Positions 10,132 through 19,171 of a DNA stretch of 64,000 nucleotides are shown one piece after another; positions within the stretch are counted from its first letter, which is position 1; the number at the start of each line of letters is the position of its first letter. Source of the DNA: an uncultured Gammaproteobacteria bacterium (GTDB lineage Bacteria; Pseudomonadota; Gammaproteobacteria; Pseudomonadales; Pseudohongiellaceae). The stretch is taken from positions 124,001 to 188,000 of the forward strand of contig CAJXRP010000006.1 in the NCBI GenBank assembly GCA_913060495.1. Direction: 5' to 3'. Under the pieces are notes generated by a model that saw only the letters and a program-made list of their open reading frames with translations, made no database searches and had not been told where the DNA came from. The position numbers were made by a program, and so were the translations under genes.

Positions 10132-10240
10132 CGAGTGTTATTCGTAGCTGCTTGATCACAGTCTACGTAGGTGCCCTAGTGTACTGCTTTAAAGGCCTCG
10201 GGAAAACCGGCGGCACAAGACTAGCTTAGAGTCTCTCCAA

Positions 10241-11029
10241 TTAAATGCGATTAATCTCGCAATGCAAGCGGAATCTCTTAGAGGTCATGTAGGCTTCGAT
10301 CTCACGTAAACGTAATTCCATAGTGTTGTAGATCGCTGTACATTCGTCCCGTGAGTGCAGAGGTTCTTCTTCAGTCTTCTCATCGGTCTGTTTGCTTGTG
10401 TAAGGCTCTGTCGCACCCTTGAAGGCGGCAGTCGCTTCGGCGTAGGCTTCCTTGGCTACCTCTTCGGCAAATTGCTCATACTCTTCGTTCACATAGCTCT
10501 TGCGGTTCTTTCTTCTGGCTCTTCGCTCTGCTTTTCGTTGCTTGCGTTTGGCTCGGCGTTCTTGCCGACCAGTAGGAGTCACATGTGGGTCTGATTCGAA
10601 AACGAATATGCAAATTATATAGGCCCAGAAGGTGAAAGGGCCAAATAGGAATAGTGAGAATAATGTGACAGCTCTTACCGCGAATGCACTTACTTCAAAG
10701 TAATCAGCGATACCGCTGCATACGCCAGCGATACGTTTGTTACGCTCATTCTTGTAGATAGGCTTGCGGTAGTTTAATTCCTTAAAGTGTTCGGCGGTGC
10801 TGGCGCTCTTAAAATAATCACGCATCTTATCTGGCGTAATGTCTTTGTCTAGGCAGAAATAAAGCAGGAAATAGCCAATGATGAGTGTAGGCCAGGATAT
10901 AACACAGATTACAAAGATCACACGAACCAAAACAGTTGGAACGTCCAGCCACCGGGCAATACCAGCGCAGACTCCAAGCCAGCGCGCATCGCTGCGATTT
11001 AGTTTTAAACTACTCGTGCCCATGTTCAT
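10241..11029 (-). CDS. pspC: PspC-domain membrane protein with two PspC domains
   Basis: PspC is an inner-membrane part of the phage-shock envelope-stress system; it binds PspB and PspA and helps release PspF. This protein has two PspC domains, at about residues 8-65 (DARWLGVCAGIARWLDV) and 90-150 (RNKRIAGVCSGIADYFEV), each followed by membrane segments. A very basic stretch (about 155-175) and a charged tail predicted to be helical follow. The duplicated domain and long tail make it about twice the length of E. coli PspC (119 residues). The start overlaps the end of pspB by 20 bases, so the two genes are translationally linked. Confidence 0.9.
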   Translation of the reverse strand: MNMGTSSLKLNRSDARWLGVCAGIARWLDVPTVLVRVIFVICVISWPTLIIGYFLLYFCLDKDITPDKMRDYFKSASTAEHFKELNYRKPIYKNERNKRIAGVCSGIADYFEVSAFAVRAVTLFSLFLFGPFTFWAYIICIFVFESDPHVTPTGRQERRAKRKQRKAERRARRKNRKSYVNEEYEQFAEEVAKEAYAEATAAFKGATEPYTSKQTDEKTEEEPLHSRDECTAIYNTMELRLREIEAYMTSKRFRLHCEINRI

Positions 11030-11249
11030 TCTGTTCTCTCCAATCTGGGACTTCCGCGTCTAGGATTGATTCGAGTATGTCGATGCGTTCCGTTAGCGAT
11101 TGAGCCATAGCTGATAGCTCGCCCATATTGTATTTGCCATCAGGTTCGATACGTACCGAGCGTTTTCCTTTTCTCAGTAAGAATATCCAGACTGTGACGG
11201 CACCCAGCACCATAGCCACAATTGCAATAATGAACTCTAATATGCCCAT
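11010..11249 (-). CDS. pspB: Phage shock protein B
   Basis: PspB is a small inner-membrane protein that works with PspC as the stress sensor of the Psp response. The 79 residues have one N-terminal membrane helix (about 3-24), a short basic segment RKGKRSVRI, and a C-terminal amphipathic stretch with ALTERIDILESIL-like leucine spacing. Size and layout match the family. It lies 8 bases after pspA and overlaps pspC, all reading leftwards as one operon. Confidence 0.9.
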   Translation of the reverse strand: MGILEFIIAIVAMVLGAVTVWIFLLRKGKRSVRIEPDGKYNMGELSAMAQSLTERIDILESILDAEVPDWREQNEHGHE

Positions 11250-11257
11250 CTGTAAGC

Positions 11258-11917
11258 CTATTGGTCTTTAAGTTTATTTTTTAGATCTTCAAGCTCTTGG
11301 TCTATGGATTCTTGCTTCTCGAGTTCTTCGAACTCGCTCTGCAAACCACGCTTCTCTATGTGGATGCTATCCATTTGGCCTTCCATCTGATCTATCTTCT
11401 TTTCGTAATACTCAAATTTGTTCATGGCATTGTCAATAGAGTAACTGTGTAGCTGTCTATTAACATTGAGTCTCGACTCGGTTGCCGTGGTTCGCATGAC
11501 AATCGTCTTCTGGCGAGCTCGGGCATCGTTGAGCTTTGCCTGTAGCTGCTCGATCTCGGTGCTTAGCTTGTCCAGAGTAGCATCGAGCTTCTCCAGATCT
11601 TTCTCGGTGATCAACACGCTTGAGTTGATGTTCGATTTTTCAAGAAGAGCTGCCTTGGCCAGGTCTTCTCGCCCCTTGGATAGTGCGAGTTCGGCCTTAC
11701 CTTCCCAATCCTGCGCTTGTTTCTTCAGTTGTTCGGCGCGGCGATTAAGAGTCTTCTTCTCGGCGATAACCTTAGCTGTGCCGCTACGGACCTCAACCAG
11801 TGTCTCTTCCATTTCCTGGATTACCATGCGAATCATCTTTTCTGGATTCTCCGCCTTATCTAACAGAGAGCTGATATTGGAGTTGATGATGTCGGATAGT
11901 CTATTAAATATACTCAT
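11258..11917 (-). CDS. pspA: Phage shock protein A
   Basis: PspA is the effector of the Psp system. It binds damaged inner membrane as large oligomers and, when idle, binds and inhibits the activator PspF. The 219 residues are almost entirely predicted coiled coil, starting with MSIFNRLSDIINSNISSLLDKAENPEKMIR, the family's N-terminal amphipathic helix and following loop. Length equals that of E. coli PspA (222). It is the first gene of the leftward pspABC operon, behind a sigma-54 promoter and opposite pspF. Confidence 0.95.
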   Translation of the reverse strand: MSIFNRLSDIINSNISSLLDKAENPEKMIRMVIQEMEETLVEVRSGTAKVIAEKKTLNRRAEQLKKQAQDWEGKAELALSKGREDLAKAALLEKSNINSSVLITEKDLEKLDATLDKLSTEIEQLQAKLNDARARQKTIVMRTTATESRLNVNRQLHSYSIDNAMNKFEYYEKKIDQMEGQMDSIHIEKRGLQSEFEELEKQESIDQELEDLKNKLKDQ

Positions 11918-11983
11918 TGCTGATACCTCGAATGTACCGTTAGTCTCTAATGCCAGATAAAAAGGCTGGCTTAGTTACTAATT

Positions 11984-11999
11984 AGCAGATAGCGTGCCA
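11984..11999 (-). promoter_or_regulatory. Sigma-54 promoter of the psp operon
   Basis: Read on the minus strand the sequence is TGGCACGCTATCTGCT. The invariant GG (11998-11997) and GC (11986-11985) are exactly ten bases apart, as sigma-54 (-24/-12) promoters require. It lies about 70 bases upstream of the pspA start, and the divergent pspF encodes the expected enhancer-binding activator. Activator sites would lie between here and 12200; I could not identify them firmly. Confidence 0.85.
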
Positions 12000-12203
12000 A
12001 CAATTTGATGATTATAACTTATTGATAATTAAGGTTTAAATTTGGACTATATTCTCTGCTATTGGTGAGCATAGCTAAATTACTTAACTAATGGTAATTT
12101 TCACTACTCATATTATGTTTAGCCCGGCTGATTTAGTCAGTTAGAGTGAAAGTCGCCGAAAGGGCTGGCATTACTCCGTAACTATTTGATAGTAAAGATT
12201 ATT

Positions 12204-13232
12204 ATGTCTGATCAGAAGTCAGCCCCAAGGATGATTGGCGAATCCGCCAGCTTTCTCGAAATGCAGGAGCACATCTCCCATGTGGCGCCGCTGAATAAGC
12301 CGGTGCTATTTGTCGGTGAGCGGGGCACAGGAAAGGAATTAGTTGCCGCTCGACTGCATTATCTCTCCCAGCGTTGGGAGCAAAACTTCCTGAAGATTAA
12401 TTGTGCAGCAATGAGTGAGACCTTATTGGAGGCTCAGTTATTCGGTCACGAGGCTGGTGCATACACCGGTGCGACGAAGCAGAGGAAGGGTTTTTTCGAA
12501 CGTGCCCATGGCGGCACTCTGTTCATGGATGAGCTTGCCAATACGCCCATGCCAGTTCAGGAAAAAATACTACGAGTCATCGAATATGGAGAATTCGAGA
12601 GGCTAGGTGGCAATGAAACACTTACCGTGGATGTAAGAATCATTGGGGCAACCAACGAAGACCTTCCGGATTTGGCGAGCCAAGGCAGATTTCGAGAAGA
12701 TCTATTAGACAGGCTCGCGTTTGATGTCGTTACTCTGCCGCCACTTAGAGAACGTGCCGAGGATATTCTAATCCTCGCTGAGTACTTTGCCGTAGGTATG
12801 GTGAAAGAAATCGGCGGAGAATTTTTTGCGGGCTTTTCCGATAAGGTAGAGAAGGCGCTAGGTAAGTACTCCTGGCCTGGCAATATTCGAGAGTTAAAGA
12901 ATGTAATCGAGCGAGCTGTCTACCAAAACGGCGACGGGCATATTACTCAGCTTGTATTCAACCCCTTTGAATCGCCCTATCGTTTAAGGACGGGTAGCAA
13001 AGTTCAAACTGCTGAAGATGGCGATGCGGCTGCCAAGAGCAATGTGCATGCTCCTGACTTATCGACTGCAGATTCTTTCGATTTTAAGAACGAGGTGCAG
13101 GAGTTTGAAATCAATTTACTCAATCAGGCGATGGAGCAGAATCAGTTCAATCAGAAGAAGGCCGCCGAGTTTTTGAATCTGAGTTATCACCAGCTGCGCG
13201 GTTATCTCCGCAAGTACGACTTACTAAACTAG
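12204..13232 (+). CDS. pspF: Psp operon sigma-54 activator PspF
   Basis: PspF is an AAA+ enhancer-binding protein that drives sigma-54 transcription of psp genes and is inhibited by PspA. The protein has no receiver domain and goes straight into the AAA+ module: Walker A GERGTGKE near residue 37, the sigma-54 contact loop GAYTGA near 87, Walker B GGTLFMDE near 100, and the arginine-finger region FREDLLDRLAFD. A Fis-type helix-turn-helix sits at the end (NQKKAAEFLNLSYHQLRGYL). The loop is GAYTGA rather than the commoner GAFTGA; Tyr is a known tolerated variant. ATG 12204 is preferred to the upstream TTG 12186. It ends before a bidirectional terminator. Confidence 0.93.
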   Translation: MSDQKSAPRMIGESASFLEMQEHISHVAPLNKPVLFVGERGTGKELVAARLHYLSQRWEQNFLKINCAAMSETLLEAQLFGHEAGAYTGATKQRKGFFERAHGGTLFMDELANTPMPVQEKILRVIEYGEFERLGGNETLTVDVRIIGATNEDLPDLASQGRFREDLLDRLAFDVVTLPPLRERAEDILILAEYFAVGMVKEIGGEFFAGFSDKVEKALGKYSWPGNIRELKNVIERAVYQNGDGHITQLVFNPFESPYRLRTGSKVQTAEDGDAAAKSNVHAPDLSTADSFDFKNEVQEFEINLLNQAMEQNQFNQKKAAEFLNLSYHQLRGYLRKYDLLN

Positions 13233-13262
13233 CCTACAATTTTTTACTGTTTCACGCTTCAT

Positions 13263-13300
13263 AAAAAAGGCCATTGTTGTTAGCAACACTGGCCTTTTTT
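13263..13300. terminator. Bidirectional intrinsic terminator between pspF and a serine hydrolase gene
   Basis: AAAAAAGGCCA and TGGCCTTTTTT flank an inner TGTTGTTAGCAACA stem. The A and T runs on both sides allow termination of both convergent genes. Confidence 0.9.
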
Positions 13301-13324
13301 GTCGAGAGTTTATAGCTGAAGGAT

Positions 13325-14581
13325 CTAGTCTAGCATCGCTTCATAAACGGCACGCTGTGAAAGCGTAAGGTCCATTGGTGCGCCCCGTGGCCCGCCTCGT
13401 ACCTGAGCCATATACAGCATGAAAAAGTTGTTCACCGGATCGACAATAAAGACCGTACCACCGACTCCCTGCCAGCCGAAGTTAAAAGGACCGTCGTTGT
13501 CTGCGCCTGGGATAGGCTGCAGGTGAAAGCCAAGTCCCCAATCACCAGTTGGACCGAAGAAGAAAGCATCGCGATTCACTTCATCGCCGATAAATTTCTG
13601 TTGCATGGATTTCAGCGTGGCTTCGCTAAGGATGCGTGCCCCGTTGTACTCACCACCATTCAATAGCATATTGGCGAAGCGCACATAGTCTTCTGTCGTA
13701 GAGTGCAGTCCACCACCGCCGGAGAGCATGGGTCGCACATTAAGTGGATCTTCCATATCACCATGGATGGGGTTTGCGATTCGATCCGCCTTAGACTCAT
13801 CAACATAGAAGGTAGTCTCATCCATGCCTAGGGGATTAAATATTCTTTCATTAAGCAGGGCGTCCAAGGGTTTGCCAGCCGCTACTTCTATCACTGCGCC
13901 TAATACATCGGTCGAGCGTGAGTAGTTCCACTTCGTGCCGGGTTCGAAGCGCAGTGGCAGGGCAGCAAGGTTCTGCGCTAACTCGAGTGCAGTGATGTCG
14001 AAACGCAGCGAGCCTGATTGAAAGTATTGACGACCTAAGTCGCTTTCCGGATCGAAGATGCCATAGATTAAGCCGGACTCATGGGTTAGCAGGTGCTGCA
14101 CAGTCATCTCGTTTTTGGCGGCAGTAATCTCGCCAGTTTCTTCGTTGATGACCTGCATATTGGCAAATTCTGGAATATATTTGGACACAGGGTCAGCGAT
14201 AGAGATTAGGCCATCTTCGACCAGGCTCATCGTCGCTACACTGACGATAGGCTTCGTCATAGAGTAGATTCGAAAGAGGGTCTGATCATTCATTTCAGTA
14301 GTCTGCTTGGGGCCCTGGGTACCTACAGTTTCCAATACACCTACGCCTTCATCATTGCCAACGAGGATGATGTTTCCAGATACAAAGCCACCATCTACGG
14401 CTGCTTGCATCTGCTCGCGTATGCTTTGAATCTCGGATGCGTCGATGCCGAAGGTGTTCGAATCGATCATCTTGATTGAGCTTTCGTGGTCGCCGCCATG
14501 GTGATCGGCGAGCGCTGCAGTGCTAAGGAAAATTGCTGCAGTTAAGCAGAAAAGGGTGCGTGGTAATTTGGTCAGTATCAT
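13325..14581 (-). CDS. Exported class C beta-lactamase-like serine hydrolase
   Basis: Starting at ATG 14581 the product has 418 residues with a cleavable signal peptide (LTKLPRTLFCLTAAIFLSTAALA). An AGGAAA ribosome site precedes this ATG, and an upstream in-frame ATG would bury the signal. The serine nucleophile motif is SMTK (S-x-x-K) in RIYSMTKPIVS, and NYSRSTD supplies the Tyr of the second motif. A Gly-rich GWQGVGGTVF stands near the end. This is the layout of esterase/DD-peptidase relatives of AmpC; homologues are mostly esterases or unknown, and antibiotic resistance should not be assumed. A paralogue of similar length lies at 55509-56780. Confidence 0.85.
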   Translation of the reverse strand: MILTKLPRTLFCLTAAIFLSTAALADHHGGDHESSIKMIDSNTFGIDASEIQSIREQMQAAVDGGFVSGNIILVGNDEGVGVLETVGTQGPKQTTEMNDQTLFRIYSMTKPIVSVATMSLVEDGLISIADPVSKYIPEFANMQVINEETGEITAAKNEMTVQHLLTHESGLIYGIFDPESDLGRQYFQSGSLRFDITALELAQNLAALPLRFEPGTKWNYSRSTDVLGAVIEVAAGKPLDALLNERIFNPLGMDETTFYVDESKADRIANPIHGDMEDPLNVRPMLSGGGGLHSTTEDYVRFANMLLNGGEYNGARILSEATLKSMQQKFIGDEVNRDAFFFGPTGDWGLGFHLQPIPGADNDGPFNFGWQGVGGTVFIVDPVNNFFMLYMAQVRGGPRGAPMDLTLSQRAVYEAMLD

Positions 14582-14769
14582 GTAAATTTCCTGTTTAGGT
14601 CGCAATTTGCTTAAGCAATTCGACGACACTGGTGCTGTAGTTCAGCTCAAATAGATCGGCTGTTTCGTTCCGTGTGCAGGTAGATAAGCGCAAGATATTA
14701 CCCGAATGGGGCAATAGCAACAACTGCGCTAGGGGCGGCAAAACTCGCTATTTTTCCGCTACAGCTGTT

Positions 14770-15354
14770 TTAAGCGAAGTCGCGTACTAGAGAGTTACGG
14801 GTTTCTTCGGCCAGCGAATCGTTGCTGTACTGGTAGTTTGGATGTTCGCTTCGAATAGTCCATGAGGCGCTTCGTTTGGCTGCGGCGATCATCTCGTCGG
14901 TGAATTCGAAACGAAGGAAATGCACCGCTGAAGTCTTCTCGTCAGTGGAGCGAGTTAGATCTTCGTTGGCGATCGGGTATACGGGATCGAAGTCTTCGAT
15001 CTGGATAGAGATCGATTCTTCTATGCCTATAAGTTCGCCCAGGCGAACCTTGCGTTCCGCCTCATCGGGGAATTCGAGCATAAAGGTCACTTTCAGGTTT
15101 TTCCCATCAGGAATTAGTGGGTTATAGGCTTCTAACTCTTCGAGGAGTTCTTCCTCGCCATTAATCTTCTCGACACGAATTAATTCCAATACTTGATAGC
15201 GCATGACCATATAGTCTTCGAAATGAAGCATCGCGTTTGGGCCTAGAGGAAGGCGTCGTGTCTTTTTGTGCTCCATCATGGCTTGTCGAATAGCAGGGCG
15301 CTGTTCGGTGTAGGCTTCGATGCTCATGAGATCTTTGATGCTAAGTTTCTTCAT
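14770..15354 (-). CDS. DUF3501 family protein
   Basis: The protein is 194 residues and soluble. It opens with KKLSIKDLMSIEAYTEQRP, then RRLPLGPNAMLHFED and a late RFEFTDEM. These are features of the DUF3501 family, whose function is not known. Its gene sits directly after a rubrerythrin and an Fe-S oxidoreductase on the same strand, and this three-gene neighbourhood recurs in proteobacteria, which points to a shared role in peroxide defence. I see no metal-binding Cys cluster in it. Confidence 0.85.
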   Translation of the reverse strand: MKKLSIKDLMSIEAYTEQRPAIRQAMMEHKKTRRLPLGPNAMLHFEDYMVMRYQVLELIRVEKINGEEELLEELEAYNPLIPDGKNLKVTFMLEFPDEAERKVRLGELIGIEESISIQIEDFDPVYPIANEDLTRSTDEKTSAVHFLRFEFTDEMIAAAKRSASWTIRSEHPNYQYSNDSLAEETRNSLVRDFA

Positions 15355-15387
15355 TCGTCTTAATCCTAAGTCTGGCGTATTCGTTTT

Positions 15388-16728
15388 CTAGATGCCATAT
15401 GCATGGCAGAGAAGGTCAAGTGGGTGAATCGCTTTCTGATCATTATCCAGATTGTTCTCGATGTGCTTGCCGGCTACTGGGCAGTCGCTGCCATAATGAT
15501 CGGGAGTCTGGTCTTTGATCTGTTTAACGATAGGCCGTGCAATTTTATTGGCGAATTCAAAAGTCTCGGACTTAACACCGTAGGTTCCATCGTGGCCCGA
15601 GCATCGCTCGATGTTCTTAACCGCGGTCTCTTCAATAAGCTCGAGAACCTGTTTCGTCTTCGGGCCGATGTTTTGCACGCGCTGGTGGCAAGCCACGTGG
15701 TAGCTAACATTACCTAAGGAATTTTTGAAATCGGTTTTGAGCTTTCCGGCTTTATGTAACTTATGCAGATATTCGAAGGGATCATTGAACGCCGCTGCTA
15801 CCGCGAGCACTTGCTCATCCTCAGGGAACATTAGGGGAAGTTCCTGTTTGAACATTAAGACGCAGGAGGGAACCGCGGCGACAATAGTATTGCCAGCTTT
15901 TACCATCTCATACAAGGCAGGAATGTTCTTATCTTTGAGCTGCGTTACAGTCTTCAGGTCGCCTAGTTCTAATTTAGGCATACCGCAGCAGTGTTCTCTC
16001 GCTGCTAGATTTACTTTGATATCGTTGTGTTCGAGCACCTTTACTACGCTGTCTGCGATCGATGGTTCGTTGTAGTTGCAGTAGCAGGTTGTGAACAGCG
16101 TTACCTGTTCGCGATTGTCGCTTGTCTCTGCTTTGCTCTGCGCCGGATCGTAGATATGTGCTACGAGTTTCTTGCGAGCTGGTTGGTTTGTGTATTCAGG
16201 AAGCTTGGCTTCTTTGTGTATGCCCAGTGTCTTGTCGAGCATGCCGCGCAGAACGCCATTTTTGTTTGCGCCATTGACGAGGGTATTGATGACGGGCTGC
16301 GACGCCACCTTGCCAATCATATCGGTGCTGGTAATGACGTTGTCGCGGAATTTACTTTCGCCTTTCTTAAATTTGACGGCCTTCGCTCGCAACATTAGAT
16401 GAGGAAAGTCGACGTTCCATTCGTGGGGTGGAACATAGGGGCACTTTGTGAGGTAGCAGAGGTCGCAGAGATAGCATTGATCGACTACCTTGCCGTAATC
16501 GGCAACATCTACTCCATCTACTTCAAACGTCTCGCTTTCGTCTACTAGGTCAAACAGTGTCGGGAATGCGTTGCAAAGACTCACGCAGCGTCGGCAGCCA
16601 TGACAAATGTCATAGACGCGCTCTAGTTCTTTATTGAGATTGTCTTCATCCCAGAATTCGGGGTCATTTTGATTGAGCGGATGTCTGGTAGGCGCGCTCA
16701 GACCGCCTTCTCTGCGTTGATCAGACAT
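15388..16728 (-). CDS. Heterodisulfide-reductase/GlpC-type Fe-S oxidoreductase
   Basis: From ATG 16728 the product is 446 residues. Near the N-terminus two ferredoxin-type clusters are encoded by CHGCRRCVSLC and CYLCDLCYLTKCP. The C-terminal half has two CCG-type domains: TCYCNYN ... REHCCGMPKLELG, and CHQRVQN with a later RCSGHDG. This is the architecture of GlpC/HdrD-like subunits that move electrons between a quinol or disulfide and a partner. With rubrerythrin upstream and DUF3501 downstream, it may supply electrons to rubrerythrin; that is inference. An earlier ATG at 16806 exists, but family members begin near the later one. Confidence 0.85.
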   Translation of the reverse strand: MSDQRREGGLSAPTRHPLNQNDPEFWDEDNLNKELERVYDICHGCRRCVSLCNAFPTLFDLVDESETFEVDGVDVADYGKVVDQCYLCDLCYLTKCPYVPPHEWNVDFPHLMLRAKAVKFKKGESKFRDNVITSTDMIGKVASQPVINTLVNGANKNGVLRGMLDKTLGIHKEAKLPEYTNQPARKKLVAHIYDPAQSKAETSDNREQVTLFTTCYCNYNEPSIADSVVKVLEHNDIKVNLAAREHCCGMPKLELGDLKTVTQLKDKNIPALYEMVKAGNTIVAAVPSCVLMFKQELPLMFPEDEQVLAVAAAFNDPFEYLHKLHKAGKLKTDFKNSLGNVSYHVACHQRVQNIGPKTKQVLELIEETAVKNIERCSGHDGTYGVKSETFEFANKIARPIVKQIKDQTPDHYGSDCPVAGKHIENNLDNDQKAIHPLDLLCHAYGI

Positions 16729-16874
16729 AAGGTAATCCAATTGATTGTGAGACGTAAACAACGAAACTCTGGTTAGCGAAGTAGAGCTTTTATTTTCGAG
16801 CTGCATGAGCTCTCACTGCGATTTTTAAAATTACTGGCATCGATCTGATGCCAGTAATTTGGCAGGATGCTGGA

Positions 16875-17294
16875 CTAGTCGTCTAAGGCATCCAGTGCTT
16901 TTTGAAAACGATTGGCGTGTGAGCGCTCAGCCTTCGCTAGAGTCTCCATCCAGTCGGCTATCTCATCAAAGCCTTCATCTCGAGCATCCTTTGCCATGCC
17001 AGGATACATGTCGGTGTACTCATGAGTTTCACCGGCAACAGCTGACTTCAGATTGTCTTCGGTTCCACCAATAGGCATGCCTGTAGCAGGATCACCAACC
17101 TCTTCGAGGTATTCAAGATGGCCGTGTGCGTGTCCAGTCTCGCCTTCCGCGGTCGAGCGGAAAAGTGCAGATACATCGTTGTAGCCTTCAACGTCGGCCT
17201 TTTGGGCGAAATAGAGGTAGCGACGGTTAGCCTGCGATTCGCCAGCGAATGCAGCTTTTAGATTATCTTCTGTCTTTGAACCTTTCAATGACAT
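16875..17294 (-). CDS. Rubrerythrin (diiron domain only)
   Basis: Rubrerythrins reduce hydrogen peroxide at a non-heme diiron site. The 139-residue product starts [26 protein letters not shown] and carries the ligand motifs [39 protein letters not shown] and [10 protein letters not shown], giving the Glu and His ligands of a four-helix bundle. The C-terminal rubredoxin domain of classical rubrerythrin is absent, so an external electron donor is needed; the adjacent Fe-S oxidoreductase is the natural candidate. The ribosome site AGGAG precedes ATG 17294. It faces oxyR across about 160 bases. Confidence 0.92.
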   Translation of the reverse strand: MSLKGSKTEDNLKAAFAGESQANRRYLYFAQKADVEGYNDVSALFRSTAEGETGHAHGHLEYLEEVGDPATGMPIGGTEDNLKSAVAGETHEYTDMYPGMAKDARDEGFDEIADWMETLAKAERSHANRFQKALDALDD

Positions 17295-17393
17295 GGTGTT
17301 TCTCCTAGTGGTTTGCAATTAACTAATGCGGATCCTGTGGCGGTAACGAGTCGAGGATCACTTAATCGAGGATTACTTTACGTCAATTCGAAT

Positions 17394-17409
17394 ATCAAAT
17401 CTAATTGAT
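17394..17409. promoter_or_regulatory. Inverted repeat between rubrerythrin and oxyR, possible OxyR site
   Basis: ATCAA and TTGAT arms are separated by six bases, 45 bases before the oxyR start. LysR-type regulators often bind such repeats in divergent promoter regions. It does not match the four-half-site E. coli OxyR consensus, so the assignment is tentative. Confidence 0.3.
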
Positions 17410-17453
17410 TTTTTTAGGTGCTTTGATCGTTTTTATCGATTATGATTTTAGGC

Positions 17454-18377
17454 ATGAATCCTTCAATTAAGCAGTTAAAATATCTCTGTGCAGTAGCCGA
17501 ACACCGGCATTTCAGTAAGGCTGCAGCCGCCTGTCATGTGACGCAATCCACCCTGAGCGCGGCGATACAAGAGCTGGAATCTCAGCTCGGTGTAAAGATC
17601 TTTGAGCGAAACAAGAAGACGGTGCTAATCACCTCTCTGGGGGAGAAGCTTCTGCTGCAGGCGCGAATTATTCTCGGTGACGTTGAGGACTTTGTTGGTA
17701 TCGCCCGTGCCCATGAGGCTCCGCTGGTTGGAGACCTGCGGCTAGGGGTAATTCCAACTATAGGGCCATTTCTGCTTCCTGCCATCCTTTCGGATCTACG
17801 TAAGAGTTTCGACAAGCTAAAGCTCTATCTAAAAGAGGAGATGAGCGCCGAGCTCGTTCAGCAATTACAACAGGGGCAGCTGGATCTCATTATTCTCGCC
17901 TTTCCGTTTCCGTTGCCGGAAATGGAGACAGTGAGCCTATTTAAAGACGAATTTTTACTCTGTCTTCCTCCGGGCCACGAATTGGAAAAGATGCAGAAGG
18001 TGACGCAGCATCAACTTCGCGGACAGAGCCTTTTGCTTCTCGAAGAAGGGCATTGTCTGCGCGATCATGCTTTGGAGGCTTGTAAACTAGAAACCGCCGA
18101 TACAGATCTTGTCTACCAAGGAACGAGCTTGCACACATTGGTACAGATGGTGGCAAATGGTCTCGGTATGACGCTGTTACCTGCCATGTCGGTTGATGCG
18201 GACGTGCTAGGGGATACTCAGCTGCAACTTAAGCATTTTTCTAATGAAAATGTATCTAGAGAAGTGGGCATGGCCTGGCGTAAATCAGACCCCCGCAGAG
18301 AAGAATATCTGCTTCTGGCCGAGTTTGTGAAGGAGCATCTGGGGCACTCGGACAAAGCAAACAAGAAGTCTGCATGA
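17454..18377 (+). CDS. oxyR: Peroxide-sensing LysR regulator OxyR
   Basis: OxyR is a transcription factor that forms a disulfide in response to peroxide and then activates defence genes. From ATG 17454 the protein has 307 residues: a LysR winged helix at the N-terminus (HFSKAAAACHVTQSTLSAAIQELE) and a regulatory domain. In the sensing loop EEGHCLRDHALEAC the two cysteines, 201 and 210, are nine residues apart, exactly as in E. coli OxyR (199 and 208). TSLHTLVQMVANGLGMTLLP also matches. It is divergent from the rubrerythrin group, its likely target. It overlaps the next gene by four bases (ATGA). An earlier ATG at 17442 adds four residues. Confidence 0.93.
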   Translation: MNPSIKQLKYLCAVAEHRHFSKAAAACHVTQSTLSAAIQELESQLGVKIFERNKKTVLITSLGEKLLLQARIILGDVEDFVGIARAHEAPLVGDLRLGVIPTIGPFLLPAILSDLRKSFDKLKLYLKEEMSAELVQQLQQGQLDLIILAFPFPLPEMETVSLFKDEFLLCLPPGHELEKMQKVTQHQLRGQSLLLLEEGHCLRDHALEACKLETADTDLVYQGTSLHTLVQMVANGLGMTLLPAMSVDADVLGDTQLQLKHFSNENVSREVGMAWRKSDPRREEYLLLAEFVKEHLGHSDKANKKSA

Positions 18378-19135
18378 GGGTATTCGCTGTCTCGGATATC
18401 CATGTCGACTATGAAGAAAACCTAGCCTGGATTCTGAGTCTGGGGCGCGAACAATACGCAAACGACATACTGATCCTCGCCGGCGACGTCACCGACAAGA
18501 TGTCACTACTCGAACAGGTATTCACCTCCCTCGCGGCAACTTTTAAGGCAGTGTTATTTGTGCCGGGGAATCATGATCTTTGGGTGCAGGAAGAGGGCTT
18601 TGACTGCTCATTGAGCAAGTTCGAAGCGATCGCTGAGCTTTGTAAATCCTGTGGTGTTCACGCTGATGTTCTCGAACTGTCTGAAATTAGTTTTGTTCCC
18701 TTGTATTCCTGGTACGATTTTTCTTTTGGTGAACCAGATCGACACCTGCGCAGGGCATGGCGCGACTTTAGGGCCTGTTCCTGGCCCGAGCACTTGCCCG
18801 CTAGTGAGGATGTTTCAGAGTATTTTCTCAAGCTTAATATTCCTAATTTGGCAACTCGGAACAAGACGGTCATAAGCTTTTCGCACTTTCTACCAAGAAT
18901 AGATGTTATGCCTACAGGAATACCTGAAAAGCGCAGAAACGTTTATCCGGTGCTGGGGAGTGAGGCTTTGGGGGTACAGGTGAAGCAGTTGAACCCAACT
19001 ATTCACGTGTATGGTCATAGCCATGTCAATCAAGCAATCGATCTGGACGATATACATTACGTAAACAATGCTTTTGCGTACCCAAGAGAAGTACATATAG
19101 CGCGTAAGCAGCTTAAATGTATCTATGAGTGTTAA
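18374..19135 (+). CDS. Calcineurin-like metallophosphoesterase
   Basis: The 253-residue protein has the full motif set of the metallophosphoesterase superfamily: VSDIHVDY (D-x-H) at the start, LAGDVTD (GD) near residue 37, PGNHDLW (GNHD) near 65, SFSHF near 160 and YGHSHVN (GH-x-H) near 210. These residues bind two metal ions. The substrate could be a nucleotide, a phosphoprotein or nucleic acid; nothing in the sequence decides. The start overlaps the oxyR stop by four bases, suggesting translational coupling. Confidence 0.88.
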   Translation: MRVFAVSDIHVDYEENLAWILSLGREQYANDILILAGDVTDKMSLLEQVFTSLAATFKAVLFVPGNHDLWVQEEGFDCSLSKFEAIAELCKSCGVHADVLELSEISFVPLYSWYDFSFGEPDRHLRRAWRDFRACSWPEHLPASEDVSEYFLKLNIPNLATRNKTVISFSHFLPRIDVMPTGIPEKRRNVYPVLGSEALGVQVKQLNPTIHVYGHSHVNQAIDLDDIHYVNNAFAYPREVHIARKQLKCIYEC

Positions 19136-19171
19136 ACACTGCTGTGCAAATTTGCAGAGAGAGCGACCGTT

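Noticed and set aside
13325-14581. Antibiotic resistance role for the three class C beta-lactamase-like genes
   Set aside because: Only the general S-x-x-K fold is visible; the context and motifs fit esterase or peptidase relatives equally well or better.
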